Source: Pseudomonas taiwanensis DSM 21245
GTDB lineage: Bacteria > Pseudomonadota > Gammaproteobacteria > Pseudomonadales > Pseudomonadaceae
DNA: 64,000 bases
Direction: 5' to 3'
NCBI RefSeq assembly: GCF_000425785.1
Contig: NZ_AUEC01000022.1
Location: 1 to 64,000 of the forward strand
In this document: positions 29,657-42,179 of the stretch, one piece after another
Position numbering within the stretch: the stretch's first letter is position 1
How the letters are laid out: every line of letters begins with the position of its first letter
Notes under the pieces: model-generated
The model's database searches: none
Seen by the model: the letters and a program-made list of their open reading frames with translations, nothing else
What the model was told of the DNA's origin: nothing
Program-made: the position numbers and the translations under genes

Positions 29657-30421
29657 TCAAAGCCCGCGGCGCTTGCGAATCAACGCATAGGCCAGGTGCA
29701 GCTCGCGAGTTCGCTCGGTCGCTTCACGCACCTGGGCCGGGCTGGCTCCGCTGCCTGCCAGTTTGTCCGGATGATGCCGGCTTACCAACCGACGGTACGC
29801 CTGCTTGACCTGCGCGCCTTCGGTGTCGGCCTCGACCCCCAATAGGCGCAGGGCCGCCGCATACGTCATGGCGCCACCCTGGACACTGGATTTACGCGGC
29901 TCGTACTCCAGCGACATCGCCTGTACCTGACGCCGGCTAAGCCCCAGCTTCTGGCCCCAGTCCAACAACAAGTCACGCTCGCGCTGACCGGCCTTGCCAT
30001 CGGCCCAGACCATTCGCCAGCAGGCGCGCAACGTACCTTCCGCCGCATGCGGCTGCTCGCGAATACGGCGCAGGTGCCCCGCTAGCCGGTCTTTGCCGGA
30101 CTTACCCCGGTTGAACGCAGCGATGGCGCGCAATCTGGCGGGTTCAGCCAAGTCCAAACGCACCATTTCTTGTCGCGCTTGCTGAATGTGCTGCTCCGCC
30201 ACCCGGCCATCGCTCTTGGCCAGACGCCCAAGCAGAACGAACAACAACTCCTCATCACGCAAGGCCGGGCGGCCACCCAGGCGCTCGCGCATGTCCTCCC
30301 AACCTTGCAAACGCAGGCGCCGGTCCATGGCCTGGCCCAGCAAAGCCCCCAGCAAGGCACCGGGAATGCTGGCCACCGCAAACCCGGCCCCAGCCCCTAT
30401 CACCGTGCTCGGCCACCACAT
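29657..30421 (-). CDS. djlA: DnaJ-like co-chaperone DjlA-type
   Basis: A 254-residue protein with an N-terminal hydrophobic, glycine-rich segment (about 5-30), a TerB-like helical middle (about 55-170), and a C-terminal J domain containing the HPD motif (SRHHPDKL). This order matches membrane-anchored DjlA, which stimulates DnaK. It starts 2 bp after the murU stop, so it is probably the third gene of an amgK-murU-djlA operon. Confidence 0.85.
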   Translation of the reverse strand: MWWPSTVIGAGAGFAVASIPGALLGALLGQAMDRRLRLQGWEDMRERLGGRPALRDEELLFVLLGRLAKSDGRVAEQHIQQARQEMVRLDLAEPARLRAIAAFNRGKSGKDRLAGHLRRIREQPHAAEGTLRACWRMVWADGKAGQRERDLLLDWGQKLGLSRRQVQAMSLEYEPRKSSVQGGAMTYAAALRLLGVEADTEGAQVKQAYRRLVSRHHPDKLAGSGASPAQVREATERTRELHLAYALIRKRRGL

Positions 30422-30422
30422 G

Positions 30423-32098
<1,676 letters not shown>

Positions 32099-32228
32099 TA
32101 CAAGGGTCTCCGACGGCCCTAGCCGTCAAGCGGGTCATGCTTTATTATCCAGCATCTTTTTCAGACCATCGAGAGGCGTGCGGCCCCACACGCGGGCAGA
32201 TGGCACGCAGGAAGCCCGGACTAATAAG

Positions 32229-35033
32229 ATGGCATTGAAATCCCCCGCGTTTCGTAGAAAGTTTCCGTTGCTGGTGACCGGCGGTCTGCTGGCCCTGCAA
32301 CCTCTGGCCACGTCGTACGTGGTGGCAGCCGAGCAGTTTGACTGCCAAGTGTCCGCCTCCGGTGGTTGGGACTGCAAGCCCAAAACCCCTGTCAGCAACC
32401 TTCCGCCGCGCCCGGTGCACGAAGGTGCTGCCGTCAGTTCCGGTACCGAGGCCGAAGCCGCCGATGCCGGCGACAAGCCTGTGCTGGTCACCGAGAGCAA
32501 GGGCCGCGGCCTGAAGTCGCGTAGCGAAGACTACAGTCACCTGGACTGGGTTCCGCGCGAAAAGCTCACCGCAGCCCAGCTGGCCGAAACCGGCCCGTAT
32601 TGCGGTGGCGCCTATATCGAACCGACCCGTCCTGGCATGGCCGACACCACGCCCAAGGACGAGTCGCCGACCTACATCAACGCCAAGGTCTCCAAGTACC
32701 AGCAGGAGCAGCAGATCGCGACGCTCGCCGGTGATGTGGTCATGCGCCAGGGCAGCATGCAGGTCGAAGCCGACGAAGCCAACCTGTATCAGGCCGAGAA
32801 CCGTGGCGAGCTCAAGGGCAACGTCAAGATTCGCGACAATGGCTCGTTGGTGGTTGGCGACGAAGCCCAGATCCAGCTCGACACCGGCGAGGCCCAGGTC
32901 GATAACGCCGAATACGTGATGCACAAGTCGCATATCCGCGGCAACGCCCTGTACGCCAAGCGTGGCGAAAACGCCATCATCCGCCTCAAGGATGGTACGT
33001 ACACCACGTGCGAACCGGGCAGCAATGCCTGGCAGCTGAAGGGCAACAACATCACCCTGAACCCGGCCACCGGCTTCGGTACCGCGACCAACGTCACCTT
33101 GCGGGTCAAGGATTTCCCGGTGTTCTACACACCGTACATCTACTTCCCGATCGACGACCGTCGCCAGTCCGGCTTCCTGCCGCCGTCGTTCAGCTCGACC
33201 AGTGACAGCGGCTTCACGCTGGTCACGCCGTACTACTTCAACCTGGCCCCGAACTACGACGCCACGTTGTACCCACGCTACATGACCAAGCGTGGCCTGC
33301 TGATGGAAGGTGAGTTCCGCTACCTGACCAAGTCCAGCGAAGGCCAGTTCGGCGGTGCGTACCTGAACGACAAGAACGACGATCGCAAGGACCAGACTGA
33401 TTACAAGGATCAGCGCTGGATGATCAACTGGCAGCACAAAGGTGGCCTGGACGAGCGCCTGATGACTGAGGTTGATTACACCGACATCAGCGATCCGTTC
33501 TACTTCCAGGACCTGGAAACCGACCAGATCGGTGTTGAAAGCCGTGACGTGGTGAACCAGCAGGGGGCACTGACCTACCGTGGCGACACCTACCGCGCGC
33601 GCCTGAATGTGCATGCCTACGAGATGGCGACCATCTCCCGGATCACGCCGTATGATCGTCTGCCGCAGATCACCTTCGACGGCAAGTTGCCGTACAACCC
33701 GGGTGGCCTGGATTTCACTTACAAGACCGAGGCGGTTCGCTTTGATCGTGATCTGAAAACCGGTCCGGTGTTCAATGAAGATGGCGTGCTCGATACCACT
33801 GCTGGCGCAGATGGCCGCAGGCTCGACGAGAACATCTTCGGCCTGGCTCGTGCCAACGGCACCCGTCTGAACCTGGCGCCTGCCGTCAGCTTGCCGATGG
33901 AAGCCAGCTATGGCTTCTTCAAGCCGACGCTGAAGTACGTCTACACCCATTACGACCTGGACCTGGACAGCAAGGGCAAGACCGACCTGGCCAACGCCAG
34001 CGCCACTACTCGTGACCTGCGCGGCGACTTCTCCAGCAGCCAGGAACGTAGCGTTCCGGTATTCAGTGTCGACAGCGGCCTGTACTTCGACCGCGACACC
34101 CAGTACTTCAGCAAGAACTACCGCCAGACCCTCGAACCGCGTCTGTTCTACCTCTACGTGCCGTATGAGGACCAGAAAGACATCCCGGTCTTCGACACCA
34201 GCGAAACCTACTTCAACTACAGCTCGCTGTTCCGCGACAACCGCTTCAGCGGTGGCGACCGCATCGGCGACGAGAACAAGCTGTCGTTGGGCGTGACCTC
34301 GCGCTGGATCGAAGAAAACGGCTTCGAGCGCCAGCGCGTCAGCGTCGGCCAGGCCCTGTACTTCCAGGACCGCAAGGTGCAGATGCCAGGCATCGACTGG
34401 CGTACCCGTTCGGACTCGCAGACCGATGTCTCGCCGTACGCACTTGAGTACATGTTCGCCTTCAACCGCGATTGGCGCCTGAACGCCGACTACAACTGGG
34501 ACCCGGACACCCACAGCCCTCGCTCGGGTAGCGCGGTGTTCCACTACCAGCCGGAAGACAACCCGAACAAGATCGTCAACCTGGGCTATCGCTACCGCAA
34601 CGACCTGGTCCGCTATGACCAGCTGACCGGTACCTGGCAGGTCGGCGGTGGCGACTACGGCACTCCGGGCAGCCCGAACTACATCAAGGACTACTACAAG
34701 ATCGAGCAGCATGACTTCTCCGTCATTTGGCCGATCGTCCCGCAGTGGAGCGTCATCGCTCGCTGGCAGCACGACTACAACCGCAACCGCACCCTGGAAG
34801 CCATGGGCGGTTTCGAGTATGACAACTGCTGCTGGAAGCTGCGCCTGATCAACCGTTACTGGATCGACTACGACGACTTCAGCCAGGCCGTTCCGGACAA
34901 CGAAAAAGGCGACCATGGCATCTTCCTGCAAATCGTGCTGAAAGGCCTCGGTGGCGTGGTAGGCAACAAGGTCGAGTCGTTCCTCGATGAAGGCATTCAA
35001 GGTTACCGTACACGTGAAGACCAAGCTTATTGA
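32229..35033 (+). CDS. lptD: LPS-assembly outer-membrane protein LptD
   Basis: Inserts lipopolysaccharide into the outer leaflet with LptE. The 934-residue protein has a signal peptide (1-33, cut after VVAA), an N-terminal OstA/LptA-like jellyroll, and a large C-terminal beta-barrel. Cysteines suited for the inter-domain disulphides are visible near the mature N terminus (DCQ, DCKP) and in NCCWKL near the C terminus. I chose the ATG at 32229 (MALKSPAF), giving a clean signal; upstream codons are implausible. It heads the run lptD-surA-pdxA-rsmA. Confidence 0.95.
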   Translation: MALKSPAFRRKFPLLVTGGLLALQPLATSYVVAAEQFDCQVSASGGWDCKPKTPVSNLPPRPVHEGAAVSSGTEAEAADAGDKPVLVTESKGRGLKSRSEDYSHLDWVPREKLTAAQLAETGPYCGGAYIEPTRPGMADTTPKDESPTYINAKVSKYQQEQQIATLAGDVVMRQGSMQVEADEANLYQAENRGELKGNVKIRDNGSLVVGDEAQIQLDTGEAQVDNAEYVMHKSHIRGNALYAKRGENAIIRLKDGTYTTCEPGSNAWQLKGNNITLNPATGFGTATNVTLRVKDFPVFYTPYIYFPIDDRRQSGFLPPSFSSTSDSGFTLVTPYYFNLAPNYDATLYPRYMTKRGLLMEGEFRYLTKSSEGQFGGAYLNDKNDDRKDQTDYKDQRWMINWQHKGGLDERLMTEVDYTDISDPFYFQDLETDQIGVESRDVVNQQGALTYRGDTYRARLNVHAYEMATISRITPYDRLPQITFDGKLPYNPGGLDFTYKTEAVRFDRDLKTGPVFNEDGVLDTTAGADGRRLDENIFGLARANGTRLNLAPAVSLPMEASYGFFKPTLKYVYTHYDLDLDSKGKTDLANASATTRDLRGDFSSSQERSVPVFSVDSGLYFDRDTQYFSKNYRQTLEPRLFYLYVPYEDQKDIPVFDTSETYFNYSSLFRDNRFSGGDRIGDENKLSLGVTSRWIEENGFERQRVSVGQALYFQDRKVQMPGIDWRTRSDSQTDVSPYALEYMFAFNRDWRLNADYNWDPDTHSPRSGSAVFHYQPEDNPNKIVNLGYRYRNDLVRYDQLTGTWQVGGGDYGTPGSPNYIKDYYKIEQHDFSVIWPIVPQWSVIARWQHDYNRNRTLEAMGGFEYDNCCWKLRLINRYWIDYDDFSQAVPDNEKGDHGIFLQIVLKGLGGVVGNKVESFLDEGIQGYRTREDQAY

Positions 35034-36333
35034 TCGTCTGCGCCCGCTGCTGGTGGGCGCTGCACTGCTGAGCAGCGCGGTTCACGCCGCGGTGCAACCT
35101 CTGGACCGTGTGGTGGCCATCGTCGACAACGACGTGGTCATGCAAAGCCAACTGGACCAACGTGTCCACGAAGTCCAACAAACCATCGCCAAGCGCGGCG
35201 GCGGCGTGCCGCCGACCGGCGCCCTGGAGCAGCAGGTACTGGAACGCCTGATCGTCGAGAACCTGCAACTGCAGATCGGCGAACGTTCCGGCATCCGCAT
35301 CACCGATGAAGAACTGAACCAGGCCATCGGCACCATTGCCCAGCGCAACGGCATGTCCCTGGACCAGTTCCGCGCAGCCCTGGCCCACGACGGCCTGTCG
35401 TTCGATGACGCCCGCGAGCAGGTCAAGCGCGAGATGATCATCAGCCGTGTGCGCCAGCGCCGTGTGGCCGAGCGCATCCAGGTCTCCGAGCAGGAAGTGA
35501 AGAACTTCCTTGCCTCGGACCTGGGCAAGATGCAGATGTCGGAAGAGTATCGCCTGGCCAACATCCTCATCCCGACCCCGGAAGGCGCCAATTCGCAAGA
35601 CATCCAGAACGCTGCCCGCAAGGTTGGCGACGTGTACCAGCAACTGCGACAAGGCGCGGACTTCGGCCAGATGGCGATTGCCAACTCAGCCAGCGAAAAC
35701 GCCCTGGAAGGCGGCGAGATGGGCTGGCGTAAAGCGGGCCAACTGCCGCCGGAATTCGCCAAGCTGCTGAGCACCATGTCCACTGGCGACATCACCCAGC
35801 CACTTCGCATTCCCAGCGGCTTCATCATCATCAAGCTCGAAGAGAAGCGCGGTGGTAGCGAGAACGTGCTGCGTGACGAAGTCCACGTGCGCCATATCCT
35901 GATCAAGCCGAGCGAAATCCGCAGCGAAGCGGCGACCGAACAACTGGCGGAGCGCCTCTACGAGCGCATCAAGAATGGCGAAGACTTTGGCGAGCTGGCC
36001 AAGAGCTTCTCGGAAGATCCGGGTTCGGCGCTCAACGGCGGCGACCTCAACTGGGTCGACCCGAACAGCCTGGTTCCCGAGTTCCGCGAGCAGATGGCCA
36101 ACGCCCAGCAAGGCGTAGTGACCAAGCCGTTCAAGACCCAGTACGGCTGGCACGTTCTGGAAGTGCTGGGCCGTCGCGCCACCGACAGCACCGAGCAAGC
36201 TCGCGAAATGCAGGCGATGAACGTTCTGCGTAACCGCAAGTACGACGAAGAGCTGCAGACCTGGCTGCGCCAGATCCGCGACGAAGCCTACGTTGAAATC
36301 AAGCTGCCTGGCGCCGACCAGGCCACCCAGTGA
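35014..36333 (+). CDS. surA: Periplasmic chaperone/peptidyl-prolyl isomerase SurA
   Basis: Helps fold outer-membrane proteins, LptD among them. From the GTG at 35014 it has 439 residues with a signal peptide ending AVHA, a SurA N-terminal chaperone region, two parvulin domains (about 170-270 and 280-380) and a C-terminal helix. The GTG gives a normal signal peptide and the family length I recall; an ATG at 34987 adds nine residues. It overlaps lptD by 20 bp and its own stop overlaps pdxA. Confidence 0.93.
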   Translation: MKTKLIDRLRPLLVGAALLSSAVHAAVQPLDRVVAIVDNDVVMQSQLDQRVHEVQQTIAKRGGGVPPTGALEQQVLERLIVENLQLQIGERSGIRITDEELNQAIGTIAQRNGMSLDQFRAALAHDGLSFDDAREQVKREMIISRVRQRRVAERIQVSEQEVKNFLASDLGKMQMSEEYRLANILIPTPEGANSQDIQNAARKVGDVYQQLRQGADFGQMAIANSASENALEGGEMGWRKAGQLPPEFAKLLSTMSTGDITQPLRIPSGFIIIKLEEKRGGSENVLRDEVHVRHILIKPSEIRSEAATEQLAERLYERIKNGEDFGELAKSFSEDPGSALNGGDLNWVDPNSLVPEFREQMANAQQGVVTKPFKTQYGWHVLEVLGRRATDSTEQAREMQAMNVLRNRKYDEELQTWLRQIRDEAYVEIKLPGADQATQ

Positions 36334-37319
36334 AGCCGCTGCGCTTCGCCGTCACCCCCGGTGAACCAGCAGGCATAGGCCCGGACCTGTGCCTGCTGCT
36401 CGCCGCCGACGCCCAGCCCCATCCCCTGATTGCCATCACCAGCCGTGACCTGCTCGCCGAGCGGGCCACGCAGCTGGGGTTGGCGGTCGATCTGCTGCCG
36501 GTTGCGCCGGGCCAGTGGCCCGACCAGCCCGCACCTGCCGGTAGCCTGTACGTATGGGATACCCCCCTGGCAGCGCCCGTGGTACCAGGCCAGCTCGACA
36601 AGGCCAATGCCGCCTTCGTCCTGCAAACCCTGACGCGCGCTGGCCAAGGCTGCCTCGACGGGCATTTTGCCGGGATGATTACAGCCCCCGTGCACAAGGG
36701 TGTGATCAACGAAAGCGGTATCGCCTTTTCCGGCCATACCGAGTTTCTCGCCGAACTGACGCATACCGCCCAAGTGGTGATGATGCTGGCCACACACGGG
36801 CTGCGCGTGGCCCTGGTGACCACGCACCTGCCACTTCGCGATATCGCCGATGCCGTCACCGCCGAGCGCGTGGAGCGGGTCATCCGCATTCTCCACGCTG
36901 ACATGCGCGACAAGTTCGGCATCGCCCAGCCACGCATCCTGGTATGCGGGCTCAACCCCCATGCGGGTGAAGGCGGCCATCTGGGCCGCGAAGAAATCGA
37001 CATCATCGAACCAACCCTGGCACGCCTGCGCACCGAAGGCATGGACCTGCGTGGCCCGCTGCCAGCCGATACCCTGTTTACCCCCAAATATCTGGAGCAC
37101 TGCGACGCGGTGCTGGCGATGTACCACGACCAAGGCTTGCCCGTACTCAAGTACAAAGGCTTCGGCGCCGCGGTCAACGTGACGCTGGGCCTGCCGATCA
37201 TCCGCACCTCGGTCGATCACGGCACCGCCCTGGACCTCGCCGGTACCGGCAAGGTCGACACCGGCAGCCTGCGGGTCGCGCTGGAAACCGCCTACCAGAT
37301 GGCCGAGAACCGACCATGA
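36330..37319 (+). CDS. pdxA: 4-hydroxythreonine-4-phosphate dehydrogenase
   Basis: NAD-dependent step of pyridoxal 5-phosphate synthesis. The 329-residue protein begins [16 protein letters not shown] and has HKGVINE and SGHTEFLAE metal/substrate loops and [11 protein letters not shown] near residue 268. The start is a GTG in a 4-bp overlap (GTGA) with the surA stop. The lptD-surA-pdxA-rsmA-apaG-apaH order is widely conserved in gammaproteobacteria. Confidence 0.95.
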   Translation: MKPLRFAVTPGEPAGIGPDLCLLLAADAQPHPLIAITSRDLLAERATQLGLAVDLLPVAPGQWPDQPAPAGSLYVWDTPLAAPVVPGQLDKANAAFVLQTLTRAGQGCLDGHFAGMITAPVHKGVINESGIAFSGHTEFLAELTHTAQVVMMLATHGLRVALVTTHLPLRDIADAVTAERVERVIRILHADMRDKFGIAQPRILVCGLNPHAGEGGHLGREEIDIIEPTLARLRTEGMDLRGPLPADTLFTPKYLEHCDAVLAMYHDQGLPVLKYKGFGAAVNVTLGLPIIRTSVDHGTALDLAGTGKVDTGSLRVALETAYQMAENRP

Positions 37320-38116
37320 ACGAGCACTACCAACACCGCGCGCGCAAGCGCTTCGGCCAGAACTTCCTGCACGACGCCGGCATCATCGACCGCATCCTGC
37401 GCGCCATCAACGCCAAGGCGGGTGAACACCTGCTGGAAATCGGCCCGGGCCAAGGCGCACTCACCGAGGGCCTTTTGGGCAGCGGCGCACAACTGGATGT
37501 GGTCGAACTGGACAAGGACCTGGTGCCGATCCTGCAGCACAAGTTCGCCGGTCGCGATAATTTCCGCCTGCACCAGGGCGATGCCCTGAAGTTCGATTTC
37601 AATCAGCTGGGCGTACCGCCCCGCAGCCTTAAGGTAGTCGGCAACCTGCCCTACAACATCTCAACCCCGCTGATCTTCCACTTGCTCAGCCATGCCGGGC
37701 TGATTCGCGACATGCACTTCATGCTGCAGAAAGAAGTGGTCGAGCGCATGGCCGCTGGCCCCGGCGGTGGCGATTGGGGCCGTCTGTCGATCATGGTGCA
37801 GTACCACTGCCGCGTGGAGCACCTGTTCAATGTCGGCCCGGGCGCGTTCAACCCGCCACCGAAGGTGGATTCGGCCATCGTCCGCCTGGTCCCCCATGAA
37901 GTGCTGCCGCACCCGGCCAAGGATGCGCAACTGCTCGAACGCGTGGTGCGCGAAGCCTTCAACCAGCGCCGCAAGACCCTACGCAACACCCTCAAAGGCC
38001 TGCTCGACAGCGCGGCCATCGAAGCTGCGGGTGTGGACGGCAGCCTGCGCCCTGAACAACTGGACCTGGCGGCCTTCGTGCGCCTGGCTGACCAGTTGGC
38101 GGATCAGCAAGCCTGA
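37316..38116 (+). CDS. rsmA: 16S rRNA dimethyladenosine transferase (KsgA)
   Basis: Dimethylates two adjacent adenines near the 3' end of 16S rRNA, a late step of 30S assembly. The 266-residue protein has KRFGQNFL at the N terminus, the SAM-binding [10 protein letters not shown], and catalytic NLPYN at residues 110-114. Its ATG overlaps the pdxA stop (ATGA). A perfect 30-bp REP hairpin follows the stop. Confidence 0.96.
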   Translation: MNEHYQHRARKRFGQNFLHDAGIIDRILRAINAKAGEHLLEIGPGQGALTEGLLGSGAQLDVVELDKDLVPILQHKFAGRDNFRLHQGDALKFDFNQLGVPPRSLKVVGNLPYNISTPLIFHLLSHAGLIRDMHFMLQKEVVERMAAGPGGGDWGRLSIMVQYHCRVEHLFNVGPGAFNPPPKVDSAIVRLVPHEVLPHPAKDAQLLERVVREAFNQRRKTLRNTLKGLLDSAAIEAAGVDGSLRPEQLDLAAFVRLADQLADQQA

Positions 38117-38130
38117 TATCGCTTGTACCT

Positions 38131-38160
38131 CCCCTATCGCCGGCAAGCCGGCGATAGGGG
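38131..38160. repeat. REP-type perfect hairpin after rsmA
   Basis: CCCCTATCGCCGGC and its perfect complement flank AA, giving a 14-bp stem. No T tract follows. It separates rsmA from apaG and may stabilise the upstream mRNA. Confidence 0.75.
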
Positions 38161-38261
38161 CGGCCCTGACAACACCGATCCCCGAGCCCTTCTACCGCTG
38201 GCCCTCCCCCCGCTCAATGGCCTAGACTGCATTATTGCGTCAGTTCTCCCAAGGCCTTTGC

Positions 38262-38642
38262 ATGTCCGATCCCCGCTACAAGATCGACGTCAGCGTCGTG
38301 ACCCGTTATCTCAAAGACCAATCCGACCCCGAAAACAGTCGCTTTGCCTTCGCCTATACCATCACCGTGCAGAACAACGGCCTGGTCAAAGCCAAGCTGA
38401 TGTCTCGTCACTGGCTGATCACCAACGGTGACGGCGAGGTAGAGGAGGTTCGCGGCGCAGGCGTGGTTGGCCAGCAACCGACCATCGAACCCGGCCAGAG
38501 CCATACCTACAGCAGCGGCGCGGTGATCAGCACCCGTGTCGGCACCATGCAGGGCAGCTACCAGATGTTCGCCGAAGACGGCAAGCGCTTCGACGCCCAG
38601 ATCGCCCCCTTCCGTCTGGCGGTGCCAGGGGCGCTGCACTGA
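38262..38642 (+). CDS. apaG: ApaG protein
   Basis: A 126-residue ApaG-domain protein of beta-sandwich (fibronectin III-like) fold; cellular role still unclear, linked to Co/Mg resistance in other bacteria. The [10 protein letters not shown] and [12 protein letters not shown] segments are characteristic. I start at the ATG at 38262 with AAGG upstream. Its stop overlaps the apaH start by one base. Confidence 0.93.
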   Translation: MSDPRYKIDVSVVTRYLKDQSDPENSRFAFAYTITVQNNGLVKAKLMSRHWLITNGDGEVEEVRGAGVVGQQPTIEPGQSHTYSSGAVISTRVGTMQGSYQMFAEDGKRFDAQIAPFRLAVPGALH

Positions 38643-39508
38643 TGGCCACCTACGCTGTCGGTGACCTGCAAGGCTGCCTGCAACCGCTCAAGTGCCTGCT
38701 GCAACGAGTGAACTTCAACCCAGACGTCGATCGCCTGTGGCTAGTCGGCGACCTGGTAAACCGTGGGCCGGAATCACTGGAAACCCTGCGTTTTCTCTAC
38801 TCGATCCGCCACGCGCTGGTCTGCGTGCTGGGCAATCACGACTTGCACCTGCTCGCTGTCTGGCACAACGTCGAGCGCCTGAAGAAAAGCGACACCCTGC
38901 GTGAAATCATCGAAGCACCAGACGCCGACCAACTGTTCGACTGGTTGCGTCGGCAAAAGCTGCTGCATTACGACGAGCCACGCGGCATCGCTCTGGTCCA
39001 CGCAGGCATTCCCCCCCAATGGACACTCGGCAAGGCCCTTGAACTGGCGGGCGAAGTCGAGGAAGTGTTGCGTGACGATGAGCGCCTGAAGCTGTACCTC
39101 GATGGCATGTATGGCAACGAACCGAACAAGTGGAGCAAGAGCCTGGCCGGCGTCGAGCGCCTGCGCGTCATCACCAACTACCTGACGCGGATGCGCTTCT
39201 GCACCGCCGATGGCAAGCTCGACCTCAAGAGCAAGGAAGGCCTTGGCACGGCGCCAAAGGGCTACAAGCCCTGGTACGCGCACAAGGACCGCCGCTCACG
39301 CCACGTGAAGATCATCTTCGGCCACTGGGCAGCCCTGGAAGGACGTGTCGACGAACCCGGCGTGATTGCCCTGGACACCGGTTGCGTGTGGGGCGGCGCC
39401 ATGACCCTGTACAACCTCGACAGTGGCGAATACCACCGCTGCGACTGCGCCGACGACGGCACCGTACGCCAAGCAGCACAACCCACTAGAATGAACGACC
39501 AACCCTGA
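38642..39508 (+). CDS. apaH: Diadenosine tetraphosphatase (symmetrical)
   Basis: Splits Ap4A into two ADP and, in E. coli, removes Np4 caps from RNA. The 288-residue metallophosphatase shows GDLQGC, GDLVNRG, GNHD and the later His residues of the family. Coupled to apaG by a one-base overlap. glpE starts 15 bp downstream. Confidence 0.95.
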   Translation: MATYAVGDLQGCLQPLKCLLQRVNFNPDVDRLWLVGDLVNRGPESLETLRFLYSIRHALVCVLGNHDLHLLAVWHNVERLKKSDTLREIIEAPDADQLFDWLRRQKLLHYDEPRGIALVHAGIPPQWTLGKALELAGEVEEVLRDDERLKLYLDGMYGNEPNKWSKSLAGVERLRVITNYLTRMRFCTADGKLDLKSKEGLGTAPKGYKPWYAHKDRRSRHVKIIFGHWAALEGRVDEPGVIALDTGCVWGGAMTLYNLDSGEYHRCDCADDGTVRQAAQPTRMNDQP

Positions 39509-39522
39509 AGGAAACCGTACCC

Positions 39523-39855
39523 ATGAGCGAATTCAAGCGCATCCCCCCAGAGCAGGCCTTGGAGCTTCGCAAAAAGGAAGGTGCGGTCGTCGTCGACATT
39601 CGCGACCCACAAGCCTTTGCCGCAGGCCACATCACCGGCGCCAAGCATCTGGACAACCATTCGGTCGCTGACTTCATCCGCAACGCCGACCTGGACGCCC
39701 CGACCCTGGTGGTCTGTTACCACGGCAACTCCAGCCAGAGCGCTGCCGCCTATCTGGTAGGCCAGGGCTTCTCGGACGTCTACAGCGTCGATGGCGGCTT
39801 TGAGCTGTGGCGCGCCACCTACCCGGCCGAGACTGCCCAAGGCTCCGCCGAATAA
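39523..39855 (+). CDS. glpE: Thiosulfate sulfurtransferase GlpE (rhodanese)
   Basis: Single-domain rhodanese of 110 residues that transfers sulfur from thiosulfate to thiols or cyanide. The active cysteine is C65 in VCYHGNSS, the loop length typical for GlpE. AAGGAAA precedes the ATG. It probably closes the apaG-apaH-glpE transcript. Unlike in E. coli it is not beside glycerol genes. Confidence 0.9.
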   Translation: MSEFKRIPPEQALELRKKEGAVVVDIRDPQAFAAGHITGAKHLDNHSVADFIRNADLDAPTLVVCYHGNSSQSAAAYLVGQGFSDVYSVDGGFELWRATYPAETAQGSAE

Positions 39856-39873
39856 TTTTTTCATTTTTGCTGC

Positions 39874-39894
39874 AGCCCGCGCCCCATGCGGGCT
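39874..39894 (+). terminator. Terminator-like hairpin after glpE
   Basis: AGCCCGC pairs with GCGGGCT over a 7-nt loop, followed by TGCGCCTTTT. The T tract is displaced, so it is a moderate candidate. The following 39895-40137 stretch is the prkA leader; I found no good promoter match in it. Confidence 0.5.
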
Positions 39895-40137
39895 TGCGCC
39901 TTTTCTGACGAACGGTCGAAAGCAACTTCTCGGCCCCGCGACCTTGACCTTGCGTATTACCAACTATCCTTAAGCGCAGGCCATCCAAAAAAGGGGAGAG
40001 CCGGTACACCGGCGTGCGGGTCATCGGTAGCGTTACAAGGTGTTCTGGGGGGTATACAGCAATCGGCCCAGCCGCTTGCATGCCAGCATCAGCTGACTGA
40101 TCCGGCGTCGTCTCCACGTATCGAGCGAGGTGACGTC

Positions 40138-42060
40138 ATGAGCATTTTTAGCCACTTCCAACAACGTTTCGAGTCAACACGCCAGGAAGAACTCTCGCTA
40201 CAGGAGTACCTCGAGCTGTGCAAAGAGGATCGTAGCGCCTACGCTTCGGCGGCCGAACGGCTGTTGCTGGCCATCGGTGAGCCCGAGCTGATCGACACCT
40301 CAACCAACTCCAGACTGTCGCGGATCTTCTCAAACAAGGTAATTCGCCGCTATCCAGCCTTTGCCGACTTCCATGGGATGGAAGAGTGCATCGACCAGAT
40401 CGTGTCGTATTTCCGCCATGCCGCTCAGGGCCTGGAAGAGAAGAAACAGATCCTCTACCTGCTGGGTCCGGTGGGCGGCGGCAAGTCGTCGCTGGCCGAA
40501 AAACTCAAGCAGTTGATGGAGAAAGTGCCGTTCTACGCCATCAAGGGCTCGCCGGTCTTCGAGTCACCCCTGGGCTTGTTCAATCCCGCCGAGGACGGCG
40601 CCATTCTCGAAGAGGAATACGGCATTCCGCGCCGCTACCTGAACAGCATCATGTCGCCTTGGGCTACCAAGCGCCTGCAGGAATTCGGCGGCGACATCAG
40701 CAAGTTCAAGGTGGTCAAGCTGTACCCGTCGATCCTCAACCAGATCGCCATCGCCAAGACCGAGCCGGGTGACGAGAACAACCAGGACATCTCCGCACTG
40801 GTGGGCAAGGTGGATATCCGTAAGCTTGAGGAATTCCCGCAGAACGACGCCGATGCCTATAGCTACTCGGGCGCGCTGTGCCGGGCCAACCAGGGCCTGA
40901 TGGAATTCGTCGAGATGTTCAAGGCGCCGATCAAGGTCCTGCACCCGCTGCTGACTGCCACCCAGGAAGGTAACTACAACAGCACCGAAGGCCTCGGCGC
41001 GATCCCCTACTCCGGGATTCTGCTGGCCCACTCCAACGAATCGGAATGGCACACCTTCCGCAACAACAAGAACAACGAAGCGTTCATCGACCGTATCTAC
41101 ATCGTCAAGGTGCCGTACTGCCTGCGCGTCAGCGACGAGATCAAGATCTACGACAAGCTGTTGGTCAACAGCTCGCTGGCCAAGGCCCACTGCGCGCCGG
41201 ATACGCTCAAGATGCTCGCCCAGTTCACGGTGCTCTCGCGACTCAAGGAGCCGGAAAACTCCAACATCTACTCCAAGATGCGCGTCTATGACGGCGAAAA
41301 TCTCAAGGACACCGACCCGAAAGCCAAGTCTATTCAGGAGTACCGCGATGCCGCGGGCGTCGATGAGGGCATGAACGGCCTGTCTACCCGCTTCGCCTTC
41401 AAGATCCTGTCCAAGGTGTTCAACTTCGACCCCCATGAAGTGGCCGCCAACCCGGTGCACTTGCTGTATGTGCTGGAACAGCAGATCGAACAGGAACAGT
41501 TCCCGGCCGAAGTGCGCGAACGCTACCTGCGCTACCTGAAGGAATACCTGGCGCCGCGCTACATCGAATTCATCGGCAAGGAAATCCAGACCGCCTACCT
41601 GGAGTCCTACAGCGAATACGGCCAGAACATCTTCGACCGCTACGTGCTGTACGCCGACTTCTGGATTCAGGACCAGGAATACCGCGACCCGGAAACTGGC
41701 GAGATCCTCAACCGTATCGCCCTCAACGAGGAACTGGAGAAAATCGAGAAGCCGGCCGGCATCAGCAATCCGAAGGATTTCCGCAACGAAATCGTCAATT
41801 TCGTGTTGCGCGCCCGGGCCAACAACAATGGCAAGAACCCGAGCTGGCTGAGCTACGAGAAGCTGCGGGTGGTCATCGAGAAGAAAATGTTCTCCAACAC
41901 CGAGGATCTGTTGCCCGTCATCAGCTTCAACGCCAAGGCCAGCAAGGAGGACCAACAGAAACACAACGACTTCGTCACCCGAATGGTGGAACGTGGTTAC
42001 ACCGACAAGCAGGTGCGCTTGCTGTCGGAATGGTATCTGCGGGTCAGGAAATCGCAATAA
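40138..42060 (+). CDS. prkA: PrkA family serine protein kinase / AAA+ protein
   Basis: A 640-residue protein with an N-terminal AAA+ module (Walker A GPVGGGKS, 110-117) and a C-terminal PrkA kinase-like domain. Homologues act in sporulation or in nitrogen starvation and stationary-phase responses (YeaG in E. coli). I chose the ATG at 40138, with GAGGTG upstream. It is followed by yeaH and ycgB in the conserved order, indicating a three-gene operon. The target of this kinase in pseudomonads is not known to me. Confidence 0.92.
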   Translation: MSIFSHFQQRFESTRQEELSLQEYLELCKEDRSAYASAAERLLLAIGEPELIDTSTNSRLSRIFSNKVIRRYPAFADFHGMEECIDQIVSYFRHAAQGLEEKKQILYLLGPVGGGKSSLAEKLKQLMEKVPFYAIKGSPVFESPLGLFNPAEDGAILEEEYGIPRRYLNSIMSPWATKRLQEFGGDISKFKVVKLYPSILNQIAIAKTEPGDENNQDISALVGKVDIRKLEEFPQNDADAYSYSGALCRANQGLMEFVEMFKAPIKVLHPLLTATQEGNYNSTEGLGAIPYSGILLAHSNESEWHTFRNNKNNEAFIDRIYIVKVPYCLRVSDEIKIYDKLLVNSSLAKAHCAPDTLKMLAQFTVLSRLKEPENSNIYSKMRVYDGENLKDTDPKAKSIQEYRDAAGVDEGMNGLSTRFAFKILSKVFNFDPHEVAANPVHLLYVLEQQIEQEQFPAEVRERYLRYLKEYLAPRYIEFIGKEIQTAYLESYSEYGQNIFDRYVLYADFWIQDQEYRDPETGEILNRIALNEELEKIEKPAGISNPKDFRNEIVNFVLRARANNNGKNPSWLSYEKLRVVIEKKMFSNTEDLLPVISFNAKASKEDQQKHNDFVTRMVERGYTDKQVRLLSEWYLRVRKSQ

Positions 42061-42179
42061 AGCGGCAAGCTACACGCCGCGCGCCCTTGGCTGCCCAGTC
42101 AGCCTCGGGCGGCGGCGGCTGCTTTTACGTGCAGCTCGTAGCTTGAAGCGTGCAGCTGTTCCCAGCTACCGGAGGGACC

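Noticed and set aside
32145..35024. An open frame of about 950 codons on the minus strand opposite lptD
   Set aside because: It mirrors the codon positions of a clear lptD gene in high-GC DNA, has no family features, no ribosome site, and repetitive Val/Ala/Gly-rich translation. It is a shadow of codon bias.
39895..40137. Sigma-54 promoter before prkA
   Set aside because: A GG...GC pair near 40067-40081 has 11 bp between the pairs where 10 are needed, and lacks the TGGCAC context.
40564..42057. Long minus-strand open frame opposite prkA
   Set aside because: Same cause as above; the plus strand encodes a conserved PrkA over its full length.
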